A stretch of 64,000 nt of DNA. It comes from Candidatus Omnitrophota bacterium (GTDB taxonomy: Bacteria; Ratteibacteria; UBA8468; B48-G9; JAFGKM01). The notes beneath the pieces are model-generated. The model did no database searches. It had not been told where the DNA came from and saw only the letters and a program-made list of their open reading frames with translations. Of the stretch, positions 17,636 to 25,388 are shown piece by piece. Every line of letters begins with the position of its first letter. Within the stretch, counting starts at the first letter, position 1. Both the position numbers and the translations under genes were made by a program. The stretch spans positions 45,384-109,383 of the forward strand of contig JAMWDI010000006.1 in NCBI GenBank assembly GCA_023819375.1. The letters run 5' to 3'.

Positions 17636-18901
17636 TTAGTTTTTCCCTTTATAAAATTCAATAATTTTACTTATATTTTTTTCATTATCCCATATTTCTT
17701 TTGCTTTTTTAAATGCATTTTCTCCAAATTTTTTTACAAGTTCATTATTTTTTAACAATATCTTTATTTTTTCAGCGAACTCATAAATATTTTGAGGTTC
17801 ACAAAGAAAGCCTTCTTTTCCATCTTCTATAAATTCTTTAATTCCTCCTATTCTACTTGCTACAATCGCTTTTTTATTAAACATACTTTCAACAAGAACG
17901 ACAGGAGACATATTTTCCCACTGTTCAGGAATTACAACTACTTTTGATTCTTTAAAATATTTTTTAATTTCTTGATGATGTAATTTCCCTTTAATTACAA
18001 CATTCTCGCTTAAATTTTTATCTTTTATCATTTTAAAAATATTTTCAACATATTTTTTTTCAACATTTTCAATTTCTCCAATTACATATAAAAGAACATC
18101 TGGAATTTCTTTTTTTATATTACTTAATGCTTCAATCAAAATATGAAGTCCTTTTCTGTATTGAATCCATCCTATATAAAGTAATATATTTCCTTTTGGT
18201 AAATCATATGGTTCATCTTTAAACTCCTCAAATATTTGAGGAATAACTTTTGATTTTCTTATTGAAAGGCCATATTCTCTACCAATTTTTAAGGAAGAGT
18301 TTGATAAGAAAATGTATCCATCTATTTTTTTTAGAAAGAAGTTGAAAAATTTTTTTCTTAAAGGTAAAAATATTCTAAATCTAAATTGGATTTTAAAACA
18401 CTTGAAACAATAAATACTGTTATATTTTTTACAGATATTATTGTTTAAATCAATCAATGTTTCATTCGGGCAGAAAAACCAATAATCATAAATAGATAGA
18501 AAAGATTTTATTTTGTAAAGTTTAACCCATATTAAGGGTGCAAATGAAATTTTTTTAAAATTGTGAAAATGAACAATTTCTGGTTTTATTTTTTTAAGAA
18601 TTTTCCTTGATTTTAAAAAGACAATTATATCAAAAGGAAAAATTATTTTGAAAAAATCAAAATTGCTTAAAATCCTGTTTTTTAAACTTTTAGGCTTTTT
18701 AAAGTCAATATAATTGTAAATTGTTTTTGTAACAAAAACATTTTTCTCTAAAATCTTATTTTTTGTTGGTGGTGTTATAAGATAATAATTTTTTATTTTA
18801 TTTTTCTCTAATTCTTTAACCAACCTCATAGTTGCAATTTCTGCACCACCATAAAAGTCATGATAATCAGGATGAAAGTCAACTATGTGTAAAATTTTCA
18901 T
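17636..18901 (-). CDS. GT4 family glycosyltransferase
   Basis: 421 aa. MKILHIVDFHPDYHDFYGGAEIATMRLVKEL has the GGAE motif of GT4 acceptor domains. The donor domain reads LLYIGWIQYRKGLHILIEALSNI, later followed by PEQWENMSPVVLVESMFNKKAIVASRIGGIKEFI. The second glutamate of E-x7-E is clear; the first lies in EQWENMSP, a variant of the usual EGFG. Mid-protein cysteines (PNETLIDLNNNICKKYNSIYCFKCFK) form a small Cys cluster often seen in this GT4 branch. It overlaps the radical SAM gene by 4 nt. Donor and acceptor are unknown. Confidence 0.88.
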   Translation of the reverse strand: MKILHIVDFHPDYHDFYGGAEIATMRLVKELEKNKIKNYYLITPPTKNKILEKNVFVTKTIYNYIDFKKPKSLKNRILSNFDFFKIIFPFDIIVFLKSRKILKKIKPEIVHFHNFKKISFAPLIWVKLYKIKSFLSIYDYWFFCPNETLIDLNNNICKKYNSIYCFKCFKIQFRFRIFLPLRKKFFNFFLKKIDGYIFLSNSSLKIGREYGLSIRKSKVIPQIFEEFKDEPYDLPKGNILLYIGWIQYRKGLHILIEALSNIKKEIPDVLLYVIGEIENVEKKYVENIFKMIKDKNLSENVVIKGKLHHQEIKKYFKESKVVVIPEQWENMSPVVLVESMFNKKAIVASRIGGIKEFIEDGKEGFLCEPQNIYEFAEKIKILLKNNELVKKFGENAFKKAKEIWDNEKNISKIIEFYKGKN

Positions 18902-20037
18902 TTTATATATTCTTTTATCTTTTTAAAAATTTTTTTTGCTATTGAAATTTTATAAGGCCTCATATCTGATGTCATTTTGTATATTTTTTCTTGTAAATCT
19001 TTTGAATATGTATCTGCTATTGGCTTTGCTTTTTCTCCATAAAATAAAGAGTCATATTGCATTTGTTTATCAAAAGGAACATAATAAGAAAAATGAGCAT
19101 TTATTCCTATTTGTTTTGCCCATTCTAAACTTTTTAAGTCCTTTTCATATGATGAACCGGGTAAACCTATAATGAAAAATCCATTAACACTATCAAAATA
19201 TTTTTTAGCAATCAAAACCGCTTTTTCAATATCTTTACTTGTTTCTCCTTTTTTAATAAATTTTAAAATTTCGTCATCAATACTTTCTATTCCAAAACTT
19301 ATATGAGTACATCCTGCTTCTTTTAAAGCAATTGCCACTTCTTCATCAAATCTATCTGCTCTTAAACCATTGGCACAACTCCATTTTAAATTTAAGTTTT
19401 TAACAAGTTCACAAAATTTTATAACTCTTTTTTTGTCTACATTAAAGCAGTCGTCAAGAATTGAAAAAGATTTTATATTCCACTTTTCTTTTGCTAATTT
19501 AAGTTCCTCATAACAATTTTCTGGACTTCTAGTCAGATATTTTTTATTTCTGCTTACACAATAGATACACTGATAAGGACATCCCTGAGAGGTCATTATA
19601 GCATAATTCCATACACCTTTTTGCCAGTTTTTGAGAAATATCGGAAAAGAATCAAAGAGTTCATAATTTGGAAAAGGTAGTTGGTCTGAAAAGGGTATAT
19701 TTATTTCTATTTTTTCATCAAAATTAATATAGGGATAACAACATTGAACTTCAATTATTCCAGATACAGACTTTATTTTTGCTTCAGGATATTTTTTCTT
19801 ATATTTTTCAGCAATTTTCCTTGCTTCACTATATGTTCTTGATTGAATAGAAATACCAACTGTATCTGCTTTTATTTTTAAGTATCTATTTTTGGGTTTG
19901 GGTAAAGTATTTAAATCAATTATTCTACAATTTAAAATAGTTCCAATATAAGCAATTCCAATATTGGGTATATCAAAATTTACTCCTGCATAAGGATTAA
20001 TCAAAATTATGTTTTTATATTTTATCGGATATTCCAT
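18898..20037 (-). CDS. Radical SAM protein with reduced B12-binding-like N-terminus
   Basis: 379 aa from the ATG at 20037 (MEYPIKYKNIILINPY); a reading to 20082 lies wholly inside the upstream gene. The 4Fe-4S/SAM motif CPYQCIYC places cysteines near 153, 157 and 160. The following FSILDDCFNVDKKRV and HISFGIESIDDEILKFIKKG are typical of B12-binding-type radical SAM proteins. The N-terminal 120 residues look like a shortened cobalamin domain (DTVGISIQSRTYSEARKIAEKYKKKYP), but no DxHxxG cobalamin motif is present, so B12 binding is doubtful. Substrate unknown. It overlaps the second radical SAM gene by 23 nt, within a glycan operon. Confidence 0.85.
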   Translation of the reverse strand: MEYPIKYKNIILINPYAGVNFDIPNIGIAYIGTILNCRIIDLNTLPKPKNRYLKIKADTVGISIQSRTYSEARKIAEKYKKKYPEAKIKSVSGIIEVQCCYPYINFDEKIEINIPFSDQLPFPNYELFDSFPIFLKNWQKGVWNYAIMTSQGCPYQCIYCVSRNKKYLTRSPENCYEELKLAKEKWNIKSFSILDDCFNVDKKRVIKFCELVKNLNLKWSCANGLRADRFDEEVAIALKEAGCTHISFGIESIDDEILKFIKKGETSKDIEKAVLIAKKYFDSVNGFFIIGLPGSSYEKDLKSLEWAKQIGINAHFSYYVPFDKQMQYDSLFYGEKAKPIADTYSKDLQEKIYKMTSDMRPYKISIAKKIFKKIKEYIK

Positions 20038-21235
20038 ATTTTTCTTCTCTATCAATTGTATTATATGCTCTACACCCTGCACATAGAATTGGAACTTTTT
20101 CTCTTTTTTTTACAATCATCTTTCTAAATTCTATATATCTCTTTGAATACCATATTTCTTTAAAAGGTTTTTCAAAAATGTTGCCTAAAGCATATTTTTT
20201 TAAAAAATCTCTTTTATTAGACATTAAAACTGCACAACAAGGCATTACATATCCGCCCATCATAATATAGGGTTCCTGCCAAGCAATGCAATTATGCATT
20301 GGTTGTAAATTTTTAGGATGTGTTGGATGAACAAATGAAATATTCATTCCAAGTTTTTTTGCTTTTTTTATTGTCAATTTTATTAATTCATCAGGTATTT
20401 TAGGCAAAAAAAGATGTTCAATTTCTGGAAAATAAAGTAATCCTGTAAATTCAATTCTACTTCCTGGACCCAATAAATTTTTATTTAATGAATATACAAG
20501 TTCAACAAAATCTGGCATTTCGTGAACATTTAATTTATTAACTATATATCTAAAATAAACTTCTGGAATTGGAGATTTATATTCTTTTTTTAATTTTAAA
20601 AATGTTTTAATGTTGTTTAAGGTTTTTTCAAAATTACAACCAATTTTTATTTTTTCATAAGTTTCTTTTGTTGCTGCATCAATTGAAATATAGATTGTGT
20701 CTACTCCAAGTTCTATAAGTTTTTTAGAAATATTTTCATCAATTAAATCAAAACTATCAACTAATGCAACAAAAATATCTCTCTTTTTTAAATATTCAAT
20801 CATTTTTAAATAATCTTTATTCAAAAAAGCATCACCTTCACCTGTTAAATTAACCCATTTTAATTTTGGAAAATTTGAAATGATTTTTTTAAATTCTTCA
20901 AAACTTAAATCTTTGTTTGGTTCTTTCCAATAGGTATGTTCACAGATTAAACATTTCTTATTACATTTTGTTGTAATTTCAATTTCTAAGACTTGTGGAT
21001 AGCCTATTATTTCAGGGATTAAATTGGGATATAATTTTAAAATTGGAAGAAAGATTGAACCTATCCAATTGCCAGTCCCTTCTCCACCAGCAAAAACAAA
21101 AAATTTTGTCCATAGAAATTTATATAATCCTCTAATACCCCTTTTTCTTAAAATATAAAAGATAATTTTTTTGTAATTGAACAAATTGAAGATTGGAGTT
21201 ATTATAAGTTCTAAATTTTTAAAAATTTTTTTCAT
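20015..21235 (-). CDS. Radical SAM protein with SPASM-like C-terminus
   Basis: 406 aa. EIEITTKCNKKCLICEHTYW carries the CxxxCxxC cluster at about 91, 95 and 98, with LSFEEFKKIISNFPKLKWVNLTGEGDAFLNKDYLKMI after it, as in SPASM/twitch proteins. The C-terminal part has MPCCAVLMSNK, then GNIFEKPFKEIW and PILCAGC, cysteines that could hold an auxiliary cluster. The family modifies peptides, sugars and cofactors. It overlaps the flippase gene by 17 nt and the next radical SAM gene by 23 nt. Together they suggest an unusual chemical step on the surface polymer, which is inference. Confidence 0.85.
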   Translation of the reverse strand: MKKIFKNLELIITPIFNLFNYKKIIFYILRKRGIRGLYKFLWTKFFVFAGGEGTGNWIGSIFLPILKLYPNLIPEIIGYPQVLEIEITTKCNKKCLICEHTYWKEPNKDLSFEEFKKIISNFPKLKWVNLTGEGDAFLNKDYLKMIEYLKKRDIFVALVDSFDLIDENISKKLIELGVDTIYISIDAATKETYEKIKIGCNFEKTLNNIKTFLKLKKEYKSPIPEVYFRYIVNKLNVHEMPDFVELVYSLNKNLLGPGSRIEFTGLLYFPEIEHLFLPKIPDELIKLTIKKAKKLGMNISFVHPTHPKNLQPMHNCIAWQEPYIMMGGYVMPCCAVLMSNKRDFLKKYALGNIFEKPFKEIWYSKRYIEFRKMIVKKREKVPILCAGCRAYNTIDREEKYGISDKI

Positions 21236-22709
21236 TTTTAATCATTTCCTTAATCCAATTTGTTTTTAAGACTAACCCAAAATAGACAATGCAGCAAAAG
21301 ATTACTTCAATAAATAAAAGATAAATATTCTTGTTAAAAAATTTAAAACTATTTATTAACCATACAATTAAAAAAAGCAAACTACTTCCCATCAATGGAA
21401 CAAAAATAGAGTTTTTAAAAGTAAAAGAAAAGTTTATTTTTAGAATTTTATGAAAAATCCACAGTAAATATGAAGTGCTGAGGCTAATGGAAATTAATGT
21501 GGCAATTATCACACCAACAAAACCTATAATTTTTATTAAAACGTATGTAAGGACTATATTTAAAATACTTTGAAATACACTGGCATACATTTGATATTCT
21601 GGCTTTTCTATACCTACTAAAATTGCAGTTAAATTTGAAGAAAGTAAAGTTATTAAAAAAATTAAACTGAATAATCTTAAAACAATAATTGAATTTTCAT
21701 ATCCAGGCCCAACCCATACATTTATTATTAAAGGAGCAGCTGCAGTTATAAAAAACATAATTGGAAAGGCAAAAGTTGAAACATATTTCAATCCATATGT
21801 ATGTAATTTTATTAATTTCCCCTTTTCATTTAATGCTTTCAATTCTGCTGATGCAGGTACAATTGCCGAATTTAAAACTCTTATCATACTTGCAAGTTTT
21901 TCAGGTATAGTATATCCGATCTGATAAATTCCAACAAGGCCTACATTTAAAAAGTGCGATATGAAAAATTTATCCGTTTGATATGTTATAACTTCTTCAA
22001 TTGTAGTTAGCCATCTTTTAATCCCAAATTTACTCAATTTTTTTAACATGTTTTTTTCAAAGTTTAAAAAATTCATTTCAACTTCAGGAAATATTTTAAA
22101 AACAAAATAGATATATATTAAACTTCCAATTGAGTATACAAGAAAATTATTAAGCATCAATCCTTTTATTCCCCAGTTATTTTTTATAAAGAAGATAACA
22201 CCTAAAGCGTGTAGAGATGTGAGAAATATTGTAATTTTCCCTGTGATATCCATTCTTTGAAATCCCCTTATGCAACTTTGAAAAAGATTAAAGATGTTAG
22301 AAAATCCTACATAAATAATTGTCCATTTAAAAAGGAATTGAGTATCATCTTTAAATTCCTGTGGTATTTTTAGAATTTTTATTAAATAGGAAGGAGAAAA
22401 AAAAGCAAGTGGTAACAGAATTAAAAATATAATGAAATAAAAAAATAAACCAGATTTTATTACATAATTTATGTTGTCTATCTCATTTTTTGTCTTATAT
22501 TCTGCAATATATCTTTCAAAGGACTGCCCTATACCAAAATCAATAAGAGAAAAATATCCTGTTATCAATGTAATTAAAGACCATATACCATATCTATTTA
22601 CTCCAAGATTTTTTAGAACAAAAGGAACAAGGAAAAATCCTAAAATAGCAGAATACCCATAACTTATAAGATTGTAGATTGTGTTTCTTATAATTTTTTC
22701 TTTTAACAT
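21219..22709 (-). CDS. Polysaccharide flippase (Wzx/MVF-type)
   Basis: 496 aa, about twelve to fourteen hydrophobic helices. The start MLKEKIIRNTIYNLISYGYSAILGFFLVPFVLKNLGVNRYGIWSLITLI is characteristic of the oligosaccharide flippase family (PF01943/PF13440 type). It moves lipid-linked repeat units across the inner membrane. It is the first gene of the leftward glycan operon. No Shine-Dalgarno sequence precedes the ATG, and the predicted transcription start is about 5 nt upstream, so the transcript may be leaderless. The start codon touches the operator described at 22709-22749. Named by family only, since wzx genes vary greatly. Confidence 0.9.
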   Translation of the reverse strand: MLKEKIIRNTIYNLISYGYSAILGFFLVPFVLKNLGVNRYGIWSLITLITGYFSLIDFGIGQSFERYIAEYKTKNEIDNINYVIKSGLFFYFIIFLILLPLAFFSPSYLIKILKIPQEFKDDTQFLFKWTIIYVGFSNIFNLFQSCIRGFQRMDITGKITIFLTSLHALGVIFFIKNNWGIKGLMLNNFLVYSIGSLIYIYFVFKIFPEVEMNFLNFEKNMLKKLSKFGIKRWLTTIEEVITYQTDKFFISHFLNVGLVGIYQIGYTIPEKLASMIRVLNSAIVPASAELKALNEKGKLIKLHTYGLKYVSTFAFPIMFFITAAAPLIINVWVGPGYENSIIVLRLFSLIFLITLLSSNLTAILVGIEKPEYQMYASVFQSILNIVLTYVLIKIIGFVGVIIATLISISLSTSYLLWIFHKILKINFSFTFKNSIFVPLMGSSLLFLIVWLINSFKFFNKNIYLLFIEVIFCCIVYFGLVLKTNWIKEMIKNEKNF

Positions 22710-22749
22710 TTGTTTAATTTATTTTAAACAAATTAAACAATTTTGTCAA
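22709..22749 (-). promoter_or_regulatory. Sigma70 promoter with overlapping inverted-repeat operator for the glycan operon
   Basis: On the reverse strand TTGACA (22749-22744) is followed after 17 nt by TAAAAT (22726-22721). A perfect 9-bp inverted repeat, TTTGTTTAA with TTAAACAAA (22709-22717 and 22724-22732, 6-nt spacer), covers the -10 box. A further TTAAACAA half-site lies at 22733-22740 between the boxes. A bound regulator would block RNA polymerase. The same half-sites occur in front of the adjacent regulator gene. Confidence 0.75.
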
Positions 22750-22758
22750 CAAAAAATT

Positions 22759-23241
22759 TTATTTTGAGGAAATTATTGTAGAATAACTTTGCAAATATTT
22801 AAGGTTTTTAGAAAAAAACTCAAGTTTATCTGTTAGTTTTTCAATTTCTTTTATTTTGTTTTTTATTAATTTTTCATTTTTTACCTTTTCAATATTTTTC
22901 TTTATTTCTTTCAGATATTTTCTGATTTCATTTATTCTTTTTAGAAGTCCTGTTTGTAATTTATTTATTATAATTCCTTCTATATCTTCATTTGCTTTAT
23001 ATAGTGGTCTTGTATGTCCCCTTTTCCAGACTTTTTCAACTGCATTCCAATCTTCAAGTTTTTTTAGATTTATACTTACATTACCCTTACTAATTCCAAG
23101 TTCTTTCGTTATTTGGGAAGGAGAAAGAGGTTTTGAATTTAAATATAAAAGAGCATAAATTTGACAGGTTGTTCTATTAAGTCCCAATCCTTCTCCTATG
23201 TTTCCAGCCAGTTCTATCAGTTTTTCTTTTATTTTATCCAT
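22759..23241 (-). CDS. GbsR/MarR-like winged-helix transcriptional regulator
   Basis: 160 aa. The segment ICQ-like LNRTTCQIYALLYLNSKPLSPSQITKELGISKGNVSINLKKLEDWNAVEKVWKRGHTRPLYKA is a winged helix-turn-helix of the GbsR type (recognition helix around ISKGNVSINLKKL). The C-terminal third is a charged, likely coiled-coil dimerisation helix (RINEIRKYLKEIKKNIEKVK). GbsR homologues often sit beside exopolysaccharide or solute genes. Its promoter carries the same operator half-sites as the downstream flippase operon, so autoregulation plus control of the glycan operon is likely. The start at 23241 has no Shine-Dalgarno sequence. The effector is unknown. Confidence 0.85.
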   Translation of the reverse strand: MDKIKEKLIELAGNIGEGLGLNRTTCQIYALLYLNSKPLSPSQITKELGISKGNVSINLKKLEDWNAVEKVWKRGHTRPLYKANEDIEGIIINKLQTGLLKRINEIRKYLKEIKKNIEKVKNEKLIKNKIKEIEKLTDKLEFFSKNLKYLQSYSTIISSK

Positions 23242-23244
23242 TTT

Positions 23245-23290
23245 GTTTAACTTGTTTTATATATTTTAAACTTTTGAAAAGAAAAATCAA
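23245..23290 (-). promoter_or_regulatory. Promoter and autoregulatory operator of the GbsR-like gene
   Basis: Reverse strand: TTGATT (23290-23285) and TAAAAT (23268-23263), 16 nt apart. The -10 box overlaps GTTTAA-N6-TAAAAC (23271-23254), one mismatch from the GTTTAA-N6-TTAAAC palindrome of the flippase promoter, and a third half-site TTAAAC follows (23250-23245). The -35 box overlaps the end of aroE. Confidence 0.65.
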
Positions 23291-24150
23291 TATTTAAATT
23301 TAGAAAATTCTTGTAAGGATTTCTTCATTATGTCAACCGGTGCTTTTTTCCCAGTCCATATTTCAAATGATATTGCTCCTTGATAGACAAGCATTGAAAG
23401 TCCATCAAGATGTGGAATTTTTAAATTTTCTGCAATTTTTAAAAGTTCAGTTTTTCTGTTATAAACAATATCATAAACAAATTTCACCTTTTCTATATTT
23501 TTTTTGTCTATAAGAAGCGTATCTCCTTCTTTCATCCCAACAGAGGTAGTATTTATTAATATGTCAATACTTTCCCATATCTTTTTTTCGTTTCTTTTTT
23601 CAAATTCAATTATTTCAACCTTTTGAAAATTAAGTTTTCTCTGAATGTGTTCTTTAAGTTTAACAGCATTCTCAAAAGTTCTATTTGTAATAAAAATTGA
23701 ATTAACTTTTTTAGAAATAAGTGAACCACAAATTGCATATGCACTACCACCTGCTCCAATAATAAAAATGTTTTTGTTTTCAGGATCAAATTTCCCATCT
23801 TCTATTAAAGACCTTATAAAGCCATCTCCATCAGTTGTATATCCTTTTAACTTTCCATCTAAATTATGAATAGTATTAACAACTTCAAGTATTTTGCTCG
23901 TTTCATCAAGTTCATCTATATATTTAATGATTTCTTTTTTATGAGGAATTGTTACATTCACACCTATCCAGTTGAAAACTTTTATTGCTTCTACTGCTGT
24001 TTTTAAATTTTCTGGTTTGACTTCAAATGGTAGATAAACAAAGTCAATTCCAAGATATTCAAAAGCAGAATTCTGGAAGATTGGAGAAAGAGTATGGGTC
24101 ACAGGATATCCAAAAACTCCTGTAATTTTTGTTGTACCTTTAATTTTCAT
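23287..24150 (-). CDS. aroE: Shikimate dehydrogenase (NADP+)
   Basis: 287 aa, normal for AroE. The substrate-binding motif FGYPVTHTLSPIFQNSAF, the catalytic lysine in NVTIPHKKEII, the NADP loop IIGAGGSAYAICGSLI and the C-terminal DGLSMLVYQGAISFEIWTG are all present. It reduces 3-dehydroshikimate to shikimate in aromatic amino acid and chorismate synthesis. It stands alone among shikimate genes here and is followed by the GbsR-like regulator, whose -35 box overlaps its stop. The divergent parA gene lies 99 nt away. Confidence 0.95.
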   Translation of the reverse strand: MKIKGTTKITGVFGYPVTHTLSPIFQNSAFEYLGIDFVYLPFEVKPENLKTAVEAIKVFNWIGVNVTIPHKKEIIKYIDELDETSKILEVVNTIHNLDGKLKGYTTDGDGFIRSLIEDGKFDPENKNIFIIGAGGSAYAICGSLISKKVNSIFITNRTFENAVKLKEHIQRKLNFQKVEIIEFEKRNEKKIWESIDILINTTSVGMKEGDTLLIDKKNIEKVKFVYDIVYNRKTELLKIAENLKIPHLDGLSMLVYQGAISFEIWTGKKAPVDIMKKSLQEFSKFKY

Positions 24151-24195
24151 TTTTCAATTATTTTACCATAATTTTCTTAAGGACTAAATTTTTAT

Positions 24196-24223
24196 TTGAC
24201 ATTTTATATTTGTGTTTTAAAAT
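24196..24223 (+). promoter_or_regulatory. Sigma70-type promoter of parA
   Basis: TTGACA (24196-24201) and TAAAAT (24218-24223) are 16 nt apart. Downstream, GAAGTTA occurs twice with 8-nt spacing (24232-24238 and 24240-24246), overlapping the AGGAAG ribosome site of parA. These short direct repeats could be an operator for the partner protein. Confidence 0.65.
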
Positions 24224-24249
24224 TAAATTAAGAAGTTAGGAAGTTAAAA

Positions 24250-25017
24250 ATGAGGAAAATTGCAGTTATAAATCAAAAAGGTGGATCAGGAAAAACTACA
24301 ACAGTTGTAAATATAGGATATTATCTTGCAAAAGCAGACAGAAAAGTTTTGTTAATCGATCTTGATCCTCAATCTCATACAACAATACATCTTGGTTTTG
24401 ATCCACCGGAAATTAAAAAATCTCTTTATGATTTGCTTGTTAATCAAACTCCTTTGAATGAGGTTTTAAAGCAAACAAATTATAAAAATCTTGATTTGAT
24501 TCCTTCAAGAATTGAACTGGCAAGTGCTGAAATTGAACTTGTAAATGAAGTTGGAAGGGAAATAATATTGAAGAAAATACTTGAAAAAAATAGAGTAAGG
24601 TATGATTATGTAATAATGGATTGCCCTCCTTCTCTTGGGCTTTTGACTTTAAATGCTTTAACGACTGCAAAAGAAATTTTTATTCCAATTCAAGCTGAAT
24701 TTTTTGCTCTTGAAGGTTTAACTAAACTATTTCAAACAATAAAAATTGTAAAAGAAAGATTAAATTCAGATCTTGAAATTACAGGGATTATAATTACTAT
24801 GTATGATAAGAGGAAAAATATATGTAGAGATGTAGAAAAGAAGGTTGAAGAATATTTCAAGGATAAAGTTTTTAAAACAAGAATAAGAGAAAATGTTCGT
24901 TTGGCAGAAGCACCAAGTTATGGAAAAGCAATAGGTGATTTTGATCCAGGTAGTTATGGGGCTGAAGATTATGAAAATTTAGTAAAAGAAATTTTAAAAC
25001 AGGAGAATAAAAAATGA
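24250..25017 (+). CDS. parA: ParA/Soj-type chromosome partitioning ATPase
   Basis: 255 aa. The deviant Walker A motif KGGSGKTT at about 10-17, the A' motif LLIDLDPQSHTT, and the Walker B-like YVIMDCPPSLGLLTLNAL are all present. No N-terminal DNA-binding domain, so it is the small Soj-like type. The ATP-bound dimer coats DNA and moves ParB-bound cargo. A consensus promoter and AGGAAG ribosome site precede it. It overlaps the next gene by 4 nt, where a ParB with an HTH domain is usually found, but the partner here is different. MinD-like or other roles are less likely given the DPQSHTT motif. Confidence 0.93.
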   Translation: MRKIAVINQKGGSGKTTTVVNIGYYLAKADRKVLLIDLDPQSHTTIHLGFDPPEIKKSLYDLLVNQTPLNEVLKQTNYKNLDLIPSRIELASAEIELVNEVGREIILKKILEKNRVRYDYVIMDCPPSLGLLTLNALTTAKEIFIPIQAEFFALEGLTKLFQTIKIVKERLNSDLEITGIIITMYDKRKNICRDVEKKVEEYFKDKVFKTRIRENVRLAEAPSYGKAIGDFDPGSYGAEDYENLVKEILKQENKK

Positions 25018-25388
25018 GAAAAACAGGTTTAGGTAAGGATCCATTAAGTTGGATTAATTCAACAATTATAACTGACAAAGAAAGTGAAGAAGAAAAAAAG
25101 GAAGAAATAATTGCAGTAAAAAAAGATGTTGTTAAAATCCCTAAATTTCAAACTTTTGAAGTCAGGTTGACAACACTTTTAAGAGAGGACCAACTTGAAT
25201 TTCTTGAAAAACTTATTAGGGATATTCATAAAAATAGAGAACCTCAATATAGAAAAGAAAGAATAACCAAAAATACTTTAATAAGGGTTTTTATAGATGC
25301 TTTTCGGAATGTAAAATTTGATATTAAAAATATACCTGATGAAGAGACATTACTTGAAAGAGTTCTTGAAAAAGTTATAAGGGATTAA
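25014..25388 (+). CDS. Small ParA-partner protein with ribbon-helix-helix-like domain
   Basis: 124 aa, no close named family recognised. The N-terminus is short, with an acidic stretch (KESEEEKKEE) that may be disordered. Residues about 46-97 look like a ribbon-helix-helix fold: a strand (TFEVRLT), a helix (EDQLEFLEKLIRDIH), and RITKNTLIRVFIDAF as the second helix, like plasmid ParG or Arc-type proteins. It lacks the ParB nuclease-like and HTH domains. Its start overlaps parA by 4 nt, so co-translation is expected. Likely role: centromere-binding partner or repressor for ParA. Confidence in the fold is moderate. Confidence 0.7.
   Translation: MRKTGLGKDPLSWINSTIITDKESEEEKKEEIIAVKKDVVKIPKFQTFEVRLTTLLREDQLEFLEKLIRDIHKNREPQYRKERITKNTLIRVFIDAFRNVKFDIKNIPDEETLLERVLEKVIRD

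Noticed and set aside
24151-24249. Possible separate small gene or RNA between aroE and parA
   Set aside because: Only the parA promoter, short repeats and ribosome site are visible; no ORF or stable stem.
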